Notes under the pieces: model-generated | What the model was told of the DNA's origin: nothing | The model's database searches: none | The model's input: only the letters and a program-made list of their open reading frames with translations | NCBI GenBank assembly: GCA_900635465.1 | Contig: LR134135.1 | Span: forward strand, 1,922,001 to 1,986,000 | Origin: Lelliottia amnigena | GTDB taxonomy: Bacteria > Pseudomonadota > Gammaproteobacteria > Enterobacterales > Enterobacteriaceae | Direction: 5' to 3' | Length of the DNA: 64,000 bases | Program-made: the position numbers and the translations under genes | In this document: piece by piece, positions 48,570 to 59,308 of the stretch | Position numbering within the stretch: position 1 is the stretch's first letter | Layout of the letters: the number at the start of each line of letters is the position of its first letter

Positions 48570-49832
48570 TTATTTAGCGACAGGGAGATCTGAATAACGC
48601 GTTGTGTAGCAGGGAGAAAGCATTTCTCGCTTCATTGCCCAGCTTTTTTGCGCACCCTGACCGGCAAACCAGACTGAACCGCGACCCGTACGATTAAGCC
48701 GATCCACGACCTGCATGAGGGCGCTGCTGTTCGCTTGCGGCTGGTGTTCATCAAACAGGTTTAATTGCGCCACTCCCTGACTGAAAAAATCACTCAACAT
48801 CACACCCGCCTTCATATAGCGATGTCCATTGTCCCAAATCTGGTTCAGTGCTTCTGTCGCCACGCGGATAATGTCCCTCGTGTCGTTAGACGGCGTCATC
48901 AGCCTACCGGATGCCTGATTTCCATAGGAAACTTCATCCTGTGCATGAGGACTGGTGCGGATAAACACACTGATAAAGCGACAAAATTGTTTCTCCTGCC
49001 TCAGCTTTTCGGCAGCCCGTTCGGCGTAGGTGCAGATGGCCTGGTGCATATCATTGTATTCAGTGATGCGCTTACCGAAGGAACGGCTGCAGATGATTTG
49101 CTGTTTGGTTGGAGAGAACTCCTCCAGCCCCAGACATTTCTCTCCGCGCAGTTCCCGCGAGGTTCTTTCCAGTACAACGTTGAAATGTTTTCGTAGAACC
49201 CAACTGGAACACTCCGCCAGGTGCAGGGCAGTTTCAATCCCCATCAGATTCAGTTTTTTGCTGATCCGACGCCCGACGCCCCAGACCTCGCTAACGGGAA
49301 CCAGCGCCAGCAGCTTGCGCTGGCGATCAACGTTCGACAAATCCACCACGCCACCCGTTTGCTTCCAGGTCTTTGCCGCATGGTTAGCTAGCTTGGCCAA
49401 CGTCTTTGTGGGGGCAATCCCCACGCCAACCGTCAGGCCGGTTTCCTTAAGCAGGCGCTGGCGAATTTCTTGCCCGAACTGCTCCAGGCCAACGCAGTTG
49501 CTGATGCCAGTCAGATCAAGAAAGGCCTCATCAATCGAGTAAATTTCCGCTCGGGGTGCCATCTCTTCAAGAATGGTCATCACCCGACGGCTCATATCGG
49601 CATACAGCGCATAATTAGAGCTAAAAACCTGTACCTTTTGGCGCTTCAGCTCCTCTTTCAACTGGAAATAAGGAACCGCCATGCTGATACCCAATGCTTT
49701 TGCCTCTGCTGAACGTGAAATGATACAGCCATCGGTATTTGAAACGACGACGACGGGTTTGCCCTGGAGGTCGGGGCGAAAAACGGTCTCGCAGGAGGTG
49801 TAAAAGCTGTTGACATCAACGAGCGCGAACAT
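48570..49832 (-). CDS. umuC: DNA polymerase V catalytic subunit UmuC, intact
   Basis: A 420-residue Y-family translesion polymerase. The palm catalytic residues D6 (LVDVNSF) and D101/E102 (YSIDEAF), the little-finger domain, and the beta-clamp motif QLNLFD (residues 356-361) are all in place. Its start overlaps the end of the associated umuD by 17 bases. The stop is one base from the stop of the convergent adhesin pseudogene. This is the only complete umuC in the window and differs clearly from the two fragments that flank the island, so it came in separately. Confidence 0.95.
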   Translation of the reverse strand: MFALVDVNSFYTSCETVFRPDLQGKPVVVVSNTDGCIISRSAEAKALGISMAVPYFQLKEELKRQKVQVFSSNYALYADMSRRVMTILEEMAPRAEIYSIDEAFLDLTGISNCVGLEQFGQEIRQRLLKETGLTVGVGIAPTKTLAKLANHAAKTWKQTGGVVDLSNVDRQRKLLALVPVSEVWGVGRRISKKLNLMGIETALHLAECSSWVLRKHFNVVLERTSRELRGEKCLGLEEFSPTKQQIICSRSFGKRITEYNDMHQAICTYAERAAEKLRQEKQFCRFISVFIRTSPHAQDEVSYGNQASGRLMTPSNDTRDIIRVATEALNQIWDNGHRYMKAGVMLSDFFSQGVAQLNLFDEHQPQANSSALMQVVDRLNRTGRGSVWFAGQGAQKSWAMKREMLSPCYTTRYSDLPVAK

Positions 49833-50249
49833 GTCTGTGGTCTTTCAGGGTAAACGTGACGACGCCGAAAATTTCCAGTTCCTCTTCTGCCCCAAAAACG
49901 ACAGGAGCATAGCCTGCATTACGAGGCATGAGCTGAAGACGTGGATAAGTCTGGAGCTCTTTCACGGTGAATTCGCCTCCTACCGCGGCGATAACGATAT
50001 CACCATGAACAGCAGATAATGATCGGTCTACAACCAGCAAGTCTCCGTGACTGATGCCAGCGCCTGTCATCGAATCACCACTGACTCGAACAAAATAAGT
50101 TGCACTAGGGTGTTTAACAACCAGTTTGTTCAGATCAAGGCTATCCTCGACATAGTCCTGGGCTGGCTTGGGAACCCACAAGGGACACGTTCCATAAACA
50201 ACGGAAGCAATAGCGTGGAATCGGGTTGATGAGAGGAAATGAACTGCAT
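49816..50249 (-). pseudogene. Second umuD, one-base frameshift
   Basis: Reads MQFISSHQPDSTLLLPLFME and RVPCGFPS with the Cys-Gly cleavage site, then a missing C near 50164 shifts the frame. The rest (AQDYVEDSLDLNKLVVKHPS, SGDSMTG with the Ser, EFTVKEL with the Lys) is open from 50181 to 49816. The length is 434 bases, one less than 145 codons. It has its own LexA box and is coupled to the intact umuC. It could be a sequencing slip; if real, the intact umuD at 40190 would have to supply UmuD'. Confidence 0.9.
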
Positions 50250-50267
50250 AATAGAGGACTCATTTAA

Positions 50268-50283
50268 CTGTGTTTATATACAG
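50268..50283 (-). promoter_or_regulatory. LexA box of the inverted umuDC
   Basis: CTGTATATAAACACAG on the minus strand is a perfect CTGT-N8-ACAG box 18 bases before the second umuD start. Confidence 0.93.
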
Positions 50284-50371
50284 TATCAGTGATCAATCAG
50301 AACGATCAAGAGACCCTAAGCGCGTTTTCTGGAAATGGTTGAAAGTCGGTGAGTTTTAATTCAAGACTGCA

Positions 50372-50689
50372 AACGATACGCGCGATATTATTCGCGTCGC
50401 CAGCCAGGCGCTGGACAGGATCTGGAAAGACGGTTTCCGCTACATGAAAGCGGGCATCATGCTGAGTGATTTTTTCAGTCAGGGCGTCGCGCAACTCAAT
50501 TTGTTTGATGAACACCCGCCGCGACCCGACAGCCAGGCATTGATGCAGACCATTGATAAGCTGAATGTCTCCGGGCGTGGGACAATATGGTTTGCCGGGC
50601 AGGGTATTCAAAAAAGCTGGGCGATGAAACGGGAAATGCTCTCTCCGGCCTATACGACGCGATACGCCGATTTGCCCGTGGCGAAATAA
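50372..50689 (+). pseudogene. 3' fragment of umuC
   Basis: The last 105 codons of UmuC, from NDTRDIIRVASQALDRIW through the clamp motif QLNLFD to YTTRYADLPVAK. The frame is the continuation of the umuC piece at 40608. UmuC residues 42-315 are absent. It marks the right junction of the fimbrial/umuDC island. Confidence 0.92.
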
Positions 50690-50727
50690 TCATTTCCGCT
50701 CAGGAAACAAGACAGTAAGCTTTGCTG

Positions 50728-51701
50728 ATGAAACATGTCAGGCATCCGTTAATGAATCATTCTGCTTTAGGGTATCGCGCCTTTGGCGAGCCTGAGTCTG
50801 TTCTGCACGTCGAGTCGAGATCACCGGCACCGCTGCCTGCCGGGCAGATCCGGGTGAAATGCTCTTTTCCCCGGTGAATGCCTCGGATCTGATTCCGATG
50901 ACGGGCGCCTATCGTCATCGGACGCCGCTGCCGGCGGTGGCAGGTTACGAAGGAGTCGGCGTGGTAACGGAAGGGCCACCACATTGGCTTGGGAAACGCG
51001 TGCTGCCGTTACGCGGTCAAGGCACCTGGCAAAACAGTGTGGATTGCCCCATGGCACTGGCGGTTCCCGTGCGGACGACATCGAATCAACGCTCGCGGCT
51101 CGCGGGTACATCAACCCGCTGGCTGCCCAAATGATGCTCAATCTTTACCCCCCCGAAGGGAAAGCGGATCGTGCTGACAGCCGCCGGGTCCGACTGTGCC
51201 GCGCTGCTCGGGCAGTGGGCGATCAAGGCGGGTGCTGACGCGGTGTATGGGATTCACCGATCGCCTGCGCATACCGAAAGGTTGCAGGCGATGGGCATCA
51301 TTCCGGTTTTGCAGCAGGATACGGCGACCATTAGCGCCATTGCTGCGCAGGCAGAGAGGGTGTACGACGCCACGGGGGGAAGGCTGGCGGACGGGATTCT
51401 GGACGCAATGCCGGAGACAGGGATTTTTGTCTGCTATGGGTTGCTTTCGGGTACGCCGTTCAGGCAGCAGCCGCAGGTGCGGTGGTTCCATATTCGAAAC
51501 TATCTGGATGCATTAAGCAGTGATCAATGGCAGGCAGAATTTTGTGAAATTTGGCCGAAGCTGCTGGCGAGTCACTATGGCGACGTGACGCTGTTCCCGC
51601 TGGCAGAGTGGCGAGCGGCGCTGGCGTATTATCGCCAGGCTGGACGACCCGCTAAGCCGATGTTCGCGATGCACGACTCACGCGTTCCAGTCCTCTGGTG
51701 A
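50728..51701 (+). pseudogene. Zinc-free MDR/quinone-oxidoreductase-like gene, three frameshifts
   Basis: Medium-chain dehydrogenase/reductase of the quinone oxidoreductase or 2-enoyl-reductase type. The GroES-like start is YRAFGEPESVLHVESRS, followed by LFSPVNASDLIPMTGAYRHR and PAVAGYEGVGVV, and the nucleotide-binding part is VLTAAGSDCAALLGQWAI. The frame breaks near 50855 (A missing), near 51078 (G missing) and near 51163 (G extra). Apart from these indels the protein sequence is well kept to its end at 51701. Either recently dead or badly read. Confidence 0.82.
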
Positions 51702-51722
51702 GAAGAGGACTGGCGCGAAAAC

Positions 51723-52757
51723 TTATCGGTGACTCATATCGCTCAGCAACACGGCGATCGTCTGTCCGCCTGCGGTCTGTTCCAGACCAATTTTGACAAT
51801 AATCGTCAGCGGAACCGAGAGCAACATGCCCACCGGACCGAGCAACCATCCCCAGAAAATCAGTGATAAAAAGACCACCAGCGTGGAAAGCCCAAGCCCA
51901 CGTCCCATCATTCTCGGCTCCAGAATGTTACCGAAGACCAGATTAATAATCAGATAGCCCGCCAGGACGACCAACGCATCGTAAAATCCGCTAAAGACCA
52001 GTACCTGAGTAATCGGGGGGATGGCGGCCAGCACAGAGCCGATATTCGGAATATAGTTGAGTGCGAAGGCCAGCAAGCCCCACACAAATGCAAAACGCAC
52101 ATCCAGCACGGCAAGCATGGCCCATGCCACCAGCCCCGTCACAATGCTGATCGCGGTTTTAAGTACCAGATAGCGCGACACGCTATCCAGTGCGCGTTGG
52201 ATTGCGCCCATGCCCTCAACCGGTCGCACCATCATCTGCTGCAGTTTGACCGGCAGTTGCGGCACCTCGACCAGCATAAACACAACGGTCAGCAGCAGCA
52301 GGAAAATGGAGGTCATGGCGCTGGAAAGCTGCGCCAGAAGCGCCGTCACCAGCGTCATCGCCGCATTCGGGTCGATATACTTCAGCAGCTCCTCAACGGA
52401 CACCTCAATACCCGCACGCTGCAGCCAGGGTTCCATCTGCTGCAACGGAATCACCAGTTTTGAACGGTACTGCGGAAGCGTTCGGGCCAGCTCGTTCAGC
52501 GATGTTCCGAGATAGGTTACCAGCAGCGCCATCGCCATGATGATAATGGTGATGAGCAGCAAGATCGCCAGTACCCGCGGGATGCGCCAGCGGACCATTC
52601 GCTGCACCAATGGGTTGAGGATCACCGCGATAAACAGCGCCAAAATGAAAGGCACGATAATATCGGCGGCGAAACGGATACCGGTGAGAATGATCACCAG
52701 CATTCCAAGCATAATGACGATTTTTAATCCGTTCAGGGTAATGATGGGCTTAGCCAT
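51723..52757 (-). CDS. tqsA: AI-2 transporter TqsA (AI-2E family)
   Basis: A 344-residue inner-membrane protein of the AI-2E family, identical in length to E. coli TqsA (YdgG), which exports the quorum-sensing signal AI-2 and affects biofilm formation. Membrane helices cluster at the N-terminus (residues 10-70) and from about 150 to 330. The conserved [17 protein letters not shown] stretch is present. It is adjacent to mdtJI as in E. coli, but pntB, its neighbour there, is 48 kb away here. Confidence 0.96.
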   Translation of the reverse strand: MAKPIITLNGLKIVIMLGMLVIILTGIRFAADIIVPFILALFIAVILNPLVQRMVRWRIPRVLAILLLITIIIMAMALLVTYLGTSLNELARTLPQYRSKLVIPLQQMEPWLQRAGIEVSVEELLKYIDPNAAMTLVTALLAQLSSAMTSIFLLLLTVVFMLVEVPQLPVKLQQMMVRPVEGMGAIQRALDSVSRYLVLKTAISIVTGLVAWAMLAVLDVRFAFVWGLLAFALNYIPNIGSVLAAIPPITQVLVFSGFYDALVVLAGYLIINLVFGNILEPRMMGRGLGLSTLVVFLSLIFWGWLLGPVGMLLSVPLTIIVKIGLEQTAGGQTIAVLLSDMSHR

Positions 52758-53178
52758 GTGAGTTCCTGCTCTAATCCTTTTTTTTATAATAATAGCGATG
52801 CGCCTTTAATATGCGAATGTAAGTTAAACAAGCAGAGTAAAGAAATGAAAAAGTTTTGAGTTAATTCCTGGCTTATGGTACAAATCAGCCGTGTTTAACT
52901 ACCGAGGACAATTTTCATCCGCAATGACGAGAAGCAATACCGCGGATAATTGTAATATTATGGACAATCTGTTCAGGACGTACTTTTCAAATAACACCGC
53001 TATTTTCTCAACCTCTCTCTTCCTGCTGTCCGGTGAGCAACACTGGCGCAACGCACTATAGTCCTGCCTTCTGCCTGAGCTGACGCGACGCGTTTAGCTA
53101 TCTGACGTATTTCATTTTTTTTGGGTTTGTCGTTTTCGACAAGCTGCAATGGATTATATTCTCAAGCAGGAGAAGACC
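52758..53178. other. Divergent promoter region between tqsA and mdtJ
   Basis: 420 bases without a gene. They must hold the promoters of both directions. No regulator site was recognised with confidence. Confidence 0.5.
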
Positions 53179-53541
53179 ATGTTTTACTGGATACTATTAG
53201 CCCTGGCCATCGTGGCTGAAATTACGGGGACCTTGTCGATGAAATGGGCAAGTATTAGTGATGATAATACTGGCTTTATTTTAATGCTGGTGATGATTTC
53301 CCTTTCGTATATTTTCCTGTCGTTCGCGGTAAAAAAAATCGCGCTCGGCGTGGCGTATGCGTTGTGGGAGGGGATCGGTATTCTGTTGATTACGCTGTTT
53401 AGCGTAATGTTATTTGATGAAGCCCTGTCAGCGATGAAAATTGCCGGTCTGGCTACGCTTGTTATCGGAATTGTGCTGATTAAATCAGGGACACGCAAAC
53501 CGACGAAACAGCAAAAGGAGCAGGCCCATGCAACAGTTTGA
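53179..53541 (+). CDS. mdtJ: Spermidine export protein MdtJ
   Basis: A 120-residue SMR-family protein with four membrane helices and the conserved membrane Glu in [10 protein letters not shown]. With MdtI it exports spermidine. The start at 53179 (GGAG upstream) matches the family; an in-frame extension to 53149 is not used. It overlaps mdtI by 14 bases, as in E. coli. Confidence 0.96.
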   Translation: MFYWILLALAIVAEITGTLSMKWASISDDNTGFILMLVMISLSYIFLSFAVKKIALGVAYALWEGIGILLITLFSVMLFDEALSAMKIAGLATLVIGIVLIKSGTRKPTKQQKEQAHATV

Positions 53542-53857
53542 ATGGATTCATGCGGCCTGGCTGGCGTTGGCCATCGTACTGGAAATTATGGCAAACGTGT
53601 TCCTGAAATTCTCTGATGGTTTTCGCCGAAAGGGGTTCGGTTTGCTGTCCATCGGCGCGGTCTTGGGCGCATTTAGCGCACTTTCTCAGGCGGTAAAAGG
53701 GATCGATCTCTCGGTCGCCTACGCGCTGTGGGGCGGTTTTGGTATCGCCGCCACGTTGGCGGCTGGCTGGATCTTGTTCGGCCAACGCCTTAATCGTAAA
53801 GGCTGGATTGGCCTGATTCTGCTGCTGGCAGGAATGGTGATGATAAAACTGGCCTGA
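53528..53857 (+). CDS. mdtI: Spermidine export protein MdtI
   Basis: A 109-residue SMR-family partner of MdtJ with four membrane helices and the active Glu in [12 protein letters not shown]. Both subunits are needed for spermidine export in E. coli. The 14-base overlap with mdtJ indicates coupled translation, and AAAGGAGCAGG precedes the ATG. Confidence 0.96.
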   Translation: MQQFEWIHAAWLALAIVLEIMANVFLKFSDGFRRKGFGLLSIGAVLGAFSALSQAVKGIDLSVAYALWGGFGIAATLAAGWILFGQRLNRKGWIGLILLLAGMVMIKLA

Positions 53858-53940
53858 TGTGATCGCTGCCTGCATTTACGGGCAGCGAAATTCGCGCGCT
53901 GTATTACGCTTAGAATTATGTCATTCCAAGAGAGCAGCGA

Positions 53941-56104
53941 ATGTATAACCCCTTAAGCTGGCGCAATATTCCTTCCGCAAAAACGCTGTTTGTCATGATT
54001 TTTATGGCGGGGATCGGTTTGGTCGTTTCCGTGGTCGCGCTGCTTTACCTTTCGCTGCACCTGATCAGCAGTAAAACCAATGAGATAGATGAACACCGCT
54101 CTGCGCTGTCTGTTCAGGGGGCGATCCAGACGTCGACGAATCGCGTCTGGTCGTTGGTGATTGATAATGCCGTCTGGGATGACGCCGTGCGGGAAGTTTA
54201 TCCGCCGGTGTTAAATACCGACTGGCTGTATAACACATGGGGTGCAGGCTTTAAAATCAATAACCTGTACGACGGCACATTCGTGCTCGACGAGCATTTC
54301 CATGTCATGTGGGGCTCACTTCAAAGCCAGCCGTTTAAAGAAACCAACCTCGACTTTTTTGGATACGGCCTGAAAGCGTTGATCCGAGAAAATGCGCAGG
54401 CATTGCAGGCAGAAACGAAAATTTTTGCCGGGATCACCCGCACGCGTCAAGGTGTCGCCTTTGTCGGGATTGGGCTGATTCGTCCCATGGTGGGGCGCTT
54501 GCAGGTGAAAAATAACGTCCGCCGTTATCTGGTGATCACGCGCCATATCAGCCCTCAGATCCTGAGCGATCTGGGAAATACCTTCCAGATAGAAAACCTG
54601 CATTTCACCCGGGATCACATCAGCGAATACAGTACTCCGCTAAAAAGTTCGGCAGGTGAAATCCTGGGTTACCTCAACTGGCAGCCACAGCAGCCGGGAG
54701 CGCAGGCGGCAAGGGCAGCCTCAAACCAAATCACACAAATCGTTATCCTGGCCTCGGCGCTGATTTTGCTGTTTATTCTGGTGAGCAGCGTGGGGCTATA
54801 CAAACTCGCACGGGGCGAAAATCAGGCCAGACGCGTAGCGCGTACCGACTGGCTGAGTCATCTGCCGAATCGACGCGCGTTGATCGAAGAGCTGGAACGG
54901 GTGAGTTTGCGCGGTGATATTGACGTGAAAACCGTGGTCTTTATCGATCTGGACGGCTTTAAGGATGTGAATGATATTTACGGCCATGACGTGGGCGATG
55001 AACTCATTATTCTGCTGGCAAAGGCGCTCAGCGAGGAGGGTGCCGCAGGGCGGTATGCTGGCCCGAATGGGCGGCGACGAATTCGCGATGACCATTGGCG
55101 GGGACGACTCGCAGGCACAGGCCCTGACCTTTGCAAACGACGTTCTGGCGTTCCTGGATGCGCCCGTACGCATTGGTGAACGCACCATCCATATCAGCGC
55201 CAGCATTGGGCTCGCCAGCGGAACGCTGATCGAATGCACCAGCTCGGAATTATTCCGCCGGGCAGACATTGCGATGTACCACTCCAAAATCACCGGAAAA
55301 GGGCGCATCACACAGTATGATGCCGAGCTGAACAGCGCTCGCGAGCGGCAGCTGGCGATAGAAAACGAAATTCGCGACGGCATGGAACGCGATGAATTCG
55401 ATGTCTGGTATCAGCCGATTATTGATGCGCGCAGCCAGAAAATGACCAGCGTTGAAGCGCTGGTGCGTTGGCCGCGTCGTCCGGCGGGGGAACTGAAACC
55501 GGATGAATTTATCAGCATCGCTGAAACCAGCGGGCTGATTTATAGCCTCGGTCAGTTCGTGTTGCGCCGCGCCTGTCAGGATCTGGAGCCCTTCAGCGAT
55601 CTGAAACTGTCAGTCAATATTTCTCCCGCGCAATTTCGCGATCCCGAGTTTGAAGAAAAGGTCGCGAAAGTCATTGAGATGACCCGTTTCCCGGCAAATC
55701 GGCTGCAACTGGAAGTGACCGAAACCTACGTTCTGGAAAATCCTGAACGTGCGCGCGCCGCCATCGCCAATTTAAAAGCGTTAGGAACCGCCGTCGCGCT
55801 GGATGATTTTGGAACGGGTTATTCCAGCATTGGCTATTTGCGCCGCTTTAATTTCGATACCATCAAAATAGACAAATCCCTGGCCGGGCTGGTGGATAAC
55901 GACGAGCAGGCGATCGCGCTGGTCAGCGGAACGGTGCGTATAGCGAGCGCATTGGGCATGGCAGTGGTTGCTGAAGGGGTGGAAAACGAAAAGCAGATGA
56001 AACTACTGCGCCTCGCGGGCTGTGACCAACTGCAGGGATTCTGGTTCAGTCAGCCGATGCCCATCGAGGCGATTATTGAATTGCGTAAAGTCAGATACTG
56101 CTGA
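53941..56104 (+). pseudogene. CHASE4-GGDEF-EAL cyclic-di-GMP protein, one-base frameshift
   Basis: Membrane-bound protein with a first helix at about residues 15-38, a CHASE4-type periplasmic domain (TSTNRVWSLVIDNAVWDDAV) to about 255, a second helix (VILASALILLFILVSSVGLY), then GGDEF and EAL domains. One extra G at about 55039-55041 interrupts the frame inside the GGDEF domain. The downstream frame carries the intact signature RMGGDEF and EAL motifs (SVEALVRW, DDFGTGYSSIGYL). The span of 2164 bases is one more than 721 codons. If whole it could make and degrade c-di-GMP. It sits between mdtI and ydgD, where E. coli K-12 has nothing. Confidence 0.9.
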
Positions 56105-56105
56105 G

Positions 56106-56927
56106 TTATTCCTGCGACAACGCTTCCAGTTTGTCGCGAAAACCGGTCACCGATAACGCACGATTATCCGCGCGCCAGCGATCTTTGGCTGCCGGAGCAG
56201 AACTTTGCACGCCAATCAATTGCCAGCCTTTATCCGTTTTCAACATCAACGGTGAACCGCTGTCGCCCGGCAGCGTATCGCATTGATGCGATAGCACGCT
56301 GGTTTGCGCCCAACCGGTGACGATGCAATCGGTGTGCGTATAGAGTGAATCCAGATGATCGACCGGATAGCCGGACTGGGTGACTTTGCGATCGGCGGCT
56401 TTGAGCGCCTCGGTCAATGCGGCTTTATCGCCGTCAAATAACGGCAGCGGCGTGATACCTGACGGCGGATAGCGCAGCACCACTAAACCAAAATCCCACT
56501 CCGCGGCTGACGGGGGAACAATCCAGCCATCGCCGTCGGGCTTTAAGCGTTTACCCAGCGACGGTTCGACGCGACCTTCCACGCCATGAATGTCATAACG
56601 CCAGACGCCTTTTTTGGAGACAAAACGCAGCGCAACGACGTTATCCGGTTTGCCTTTCGGCGGAATAAGCAGACAGTGTCCGGCGGTCAGCGCCAGATGA
56701 GGAGAGATCAAGGTCGCGGTGCATAAGTTACCGCTCGCGGTTTCCAGTTGCCCAATGGCATCCCAGGGTGATTCAGTCGGATCGGCGACACGCGTACGGT
56801 CATCATGACCAAAAAAAAGCGTTTTGATCTCTTTCGCGTTCACAGCGTCATCGTCGCCGTCATCCGCATGGCTAAAACCAGAAAAGAGGCAGAACGTTCC
56901 CAGTAAGCACACAACTATTTTCCGCAT
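56106..56927 (-). CDS. ydgD: Putative periplasmic S1-family serine protease YdgD
   Basis: A 273-residue exported protein (signal peptide to about residue 21, SHA-DD) of the trypsin-like S1 family. The catalytic triad is visible: His in LTAGHC, Asp in EWDFGLVVL and Ser in GDSGSPL. The orthologue in E. coli is uncharacterised in detail. It lies between asr and mdtI as in E. coli and ends 2 bases from the GGDEF-EAL stop on the other strand. Confidence 0.95.
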   Translation of the reverse strand: MRKIVVCLLGTFCLFSGFSHADDGDDDAVNAKEIKTLFFGHDDRTRVADPTESPWDAIGQLETASGNLCTATLISPHLALTAGHCLLIPPKGKPDNVVALRFVSKKGVWRYDIHGVEGRVEPSLGKRLKPDGDGWIVPPSAAEWDFGLVVLRYPPSGITPLPLFDGDKAALTEALKAADRKVTQSGYPVDHLDSLYTHTDCIVTGWAQTSVLSHQCDTLPGDSGSPLMLKTDKGWQLIGVQSSAPAAKDRWRADNRALSVTGFRDKLEALSQE

Positions 56928-57170
56928 ATCACACTCTGGTGGGGTAATTATGATTATTAAACGTGAACCCTATTAAAATACTATAGACGGGACGGCGAGA
57001 AAGTGGGAGTAAAATCAGCGTGCTACATTCAGGAAAGATAAAACCGACAGGCGATGAGCGCGCATAAAATAAGCGTGATAAGAATGAACTCAAACCGATA
57101 GCGTCGCAGCATACGGCCTCCGGAAATAAAAACGGCGCTGATCCGACTCCGGTTCAGCACCGGTCTGCAA

Positions 57171-57188
57171 CGCGCCCCGAGGGGCGCG
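57171..57188 (-). terminator. Hairpin downstream of asr
   Basis: CGCGCCCC and GGGGCGCG are separated by two bases, a strong G/C stem just past the asr stop. There is no T-run, so it is only a probable terminator. Confidence 0.6.
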
Positions 57189-57203
57189 ATTAAGCTCGAA
57201 CGC

Positions 57204-57600
57204 TTACGCAGCTGGCTGAGCAGCAGGTTTAGCCGCTTCGTGTTTCACTGCTTTTTTTATGATGTTTTTTAGCGGCTTGCGCTTTCTGCGCTACGGCAGG
57301 TTTAGCAGCAGCTTTGTGGTGTTTTTTCGCAGCCTGGGCTTTCTGCTCAACGGGAGCAGTGGTCGTTGCAGGAGCGGCTTCTTGTTTTTTCACTGCTTTT
57401 TTGTGGTGTTTTTTAGCAGCCTGAGCTTTCTGCTCAACCGCTTTTTTGTGTTTTTTGTGGTGCACAGTTTTCGCTGGCGCCGCTTTCATGGTGGTCGCTG
57501 TTGCGGTAGCAGGTGCAGCGGACGCTGTAGTTTCAGCAGCAAACGCAGCAGAAGACAGACCCATAGCAGCGGCAACAACCAGAGCTAATACTTTTTTCAT
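57204..57600 (-). pseudogene. asr: Acid shock protein Asr, one-base frameshift
   Basis: Periplasmic acid-shock protein rich in Ala, Lys and His. The signal peptide is [20 protein letters not shown], followed by repeated [11 protein letters not shown] units. Near 57257 an extra A in an A-run ends the frame early. Without it the last repeat continues ([15 protein letters not shown]) to TAA at 57204-57206. The span is 397 bases, one more than 132 codons. Only the final ~17 residues differ. asr is strongly acid-induced through RstA/PhoB-type control in E. coli. Confidence 0.92.
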
Positions 57601-57749
57601 TCTCATACCCTCGAATTTGGTTTTTCATTTAACCCCACTGCGGGGCCGTTGAAATAACTATATCCATTTGAGGTTGAGGCTTCCGTGAGTCATTGGTTTC
57701 GGCGTGTAACGGAATGTACAGCGCCGGGGACAGGCCCCGGCGCGGGCTA

Positions 57750-59235
57750 TTACAGATAGCGGGAGGTGAGATGTTCACGGAAATAACGACTGTTCAGATC
57801 TTCACCGGTTGCCTGCTCAATGAGCTGCGAGGTGGTAAAGCGGCTGCCGTGCTGCCAGATATTCTGGCGTAGCCAGTCAAACAGCGCGGAGAAGTCGCCA
57901 CTCGCAATCGATGACTCCAGTCCGGGTAACGCGTTTTTTCGCCGCGCTGAACAGCTGCGCAGCATACATCGCGCCCAGCGTGTACGACGGGAAGTAACCA
58001 AAGCCGCCGTCGGTCCAGTGGATGTCCTGCATACAGCCGTTACGGTAGTTGTCCTTGGTCGACAGGCCGAGCCAGGACTGCATTTTTTCATCCCACAGCG
58101 CCGGGATGTCTTCCACTTCGATTTCACCGTTAATCAGCGAGCGTTCGATTTCGTAGCGCAGCACGACGTGTGCCGGATAGCTCACCTCGTCCGCATCGAC
58201 GCGGATGTAACCCGGCTTCACGCGCTGGTTCCAGGCGATAAAGTTCTCTTCGCTGAAGGCGGCCTGGCTGCCAAAACGCGCATGAACAGCCGGGAGCAGG
58301 TGTTTCAGGAAGGCGTTGCTGCGACCGAGCTGCATCTCAAAGAACAGACTTTGTGATTCGTGAATGGCTGTCGAACGCGCCAGAGCGACAGGCTGTCCGA
58401 GCCAGTTGCGCGGCAGATTTTGCTCATAACGCGCGTGGCCGGTTTCATGTACCACGCCAAACAGCGCGCTCAACAGTTCGTTTTCGTCGTAACGGGTAGT
58501 GATGCGGACATCTTCAGGGACGCCGCCGCAGAACGGATGCGCACTCACATCCAGACGACCCGCATTAAAATCGAAGCCCAGCATTTGCATGGCTTCCAGG
58601 CCGAGCTCACGCTGCACGGCGGTCGGGAAAGGCCCTTGCGGCGGAACAAAGGATTGTTGCGCCTGCTTTTCCACCACGCGGGCGAGCAAATCCGGGAGCC
58701 AGGATTTCAAGTCACCAAACACGTTGTCCAGACGGGCACTGGTCATATCCGGTTCAAAGATATCGAGCAGCGCATCATAAGGGGTGCAGCCTTTCGCTTC
58801 GGCACGCAGGCGCGCCTCCTCACGGCTAAGTTTGACGACCTCTTTGAGATTGGCGGAAAAACCCTGCCAGTCGTTGGCCGGGCGCTGCGTACGCCAGGCG
58901 TGTTCACATTTGCTCCCCGCCAGTGATTTGGCTTCAACCAGCGATTCCGGCAGTAAAGACGCTTGCTGGAAGAGTCGTGTCATCTCACGCAGGTTGGCCT
59001 GTTCGACGTCGTTTAAATCTTCGCTTTCGGCGGACGCCAGCCATTCACCGACTTTCTTATCGGTGAGGATCTGATGCTGCAATACGCTCATTTCGGCCAG
59101 GGCTTCACCTCGGGCCTGGCTGCCGCCTGGTGGCATCATGGCGAACATATCCCAACTGGCGATGGAGGAAAGATGCGAGAAACGGGAGAGACGCTGGAAC
59201 GTGCGGGTGAGTTGTTGATAGTTATTGTTGTTCAT
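57750..59235 (-). pseudogene. M32-family metallocarboxypeptidase, one-base frameshift
   Basis: Thermostable carboxypeptidase 1 type (family M32), 494 residues if repaired. The zinc motif HETGH and downstream HESQSLFFE with the third ligand are present, as are the conserved DEVSYPAHVVLRYEIE and YRNGCMQDIHW. After SAAKK an extra A in an A-run (about 57934) moves the last ~60 residues (LESSIASGDFSALFDWLRQN to HLTSRYL) into another frame, ending at 57750. The start at 59235 (GAGGAC upstream) gives the family MNNNNY. This gene is not in E. coli K-12. Confidence 0.92.
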
Positions 59236-59308
59236 GAAGTCCTCGTGTCTGAATCGGGCAATGACAAAAAGTAGCATCGGTCCGACTGAAACACGAGGTT
59301 ATTCAACG

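Noticed and set aside
52197..52515. Plus-strand frames of 88 and 101 codons
   Set aside because: Antisense to tqsA, Ser/His-rich shadow translations.
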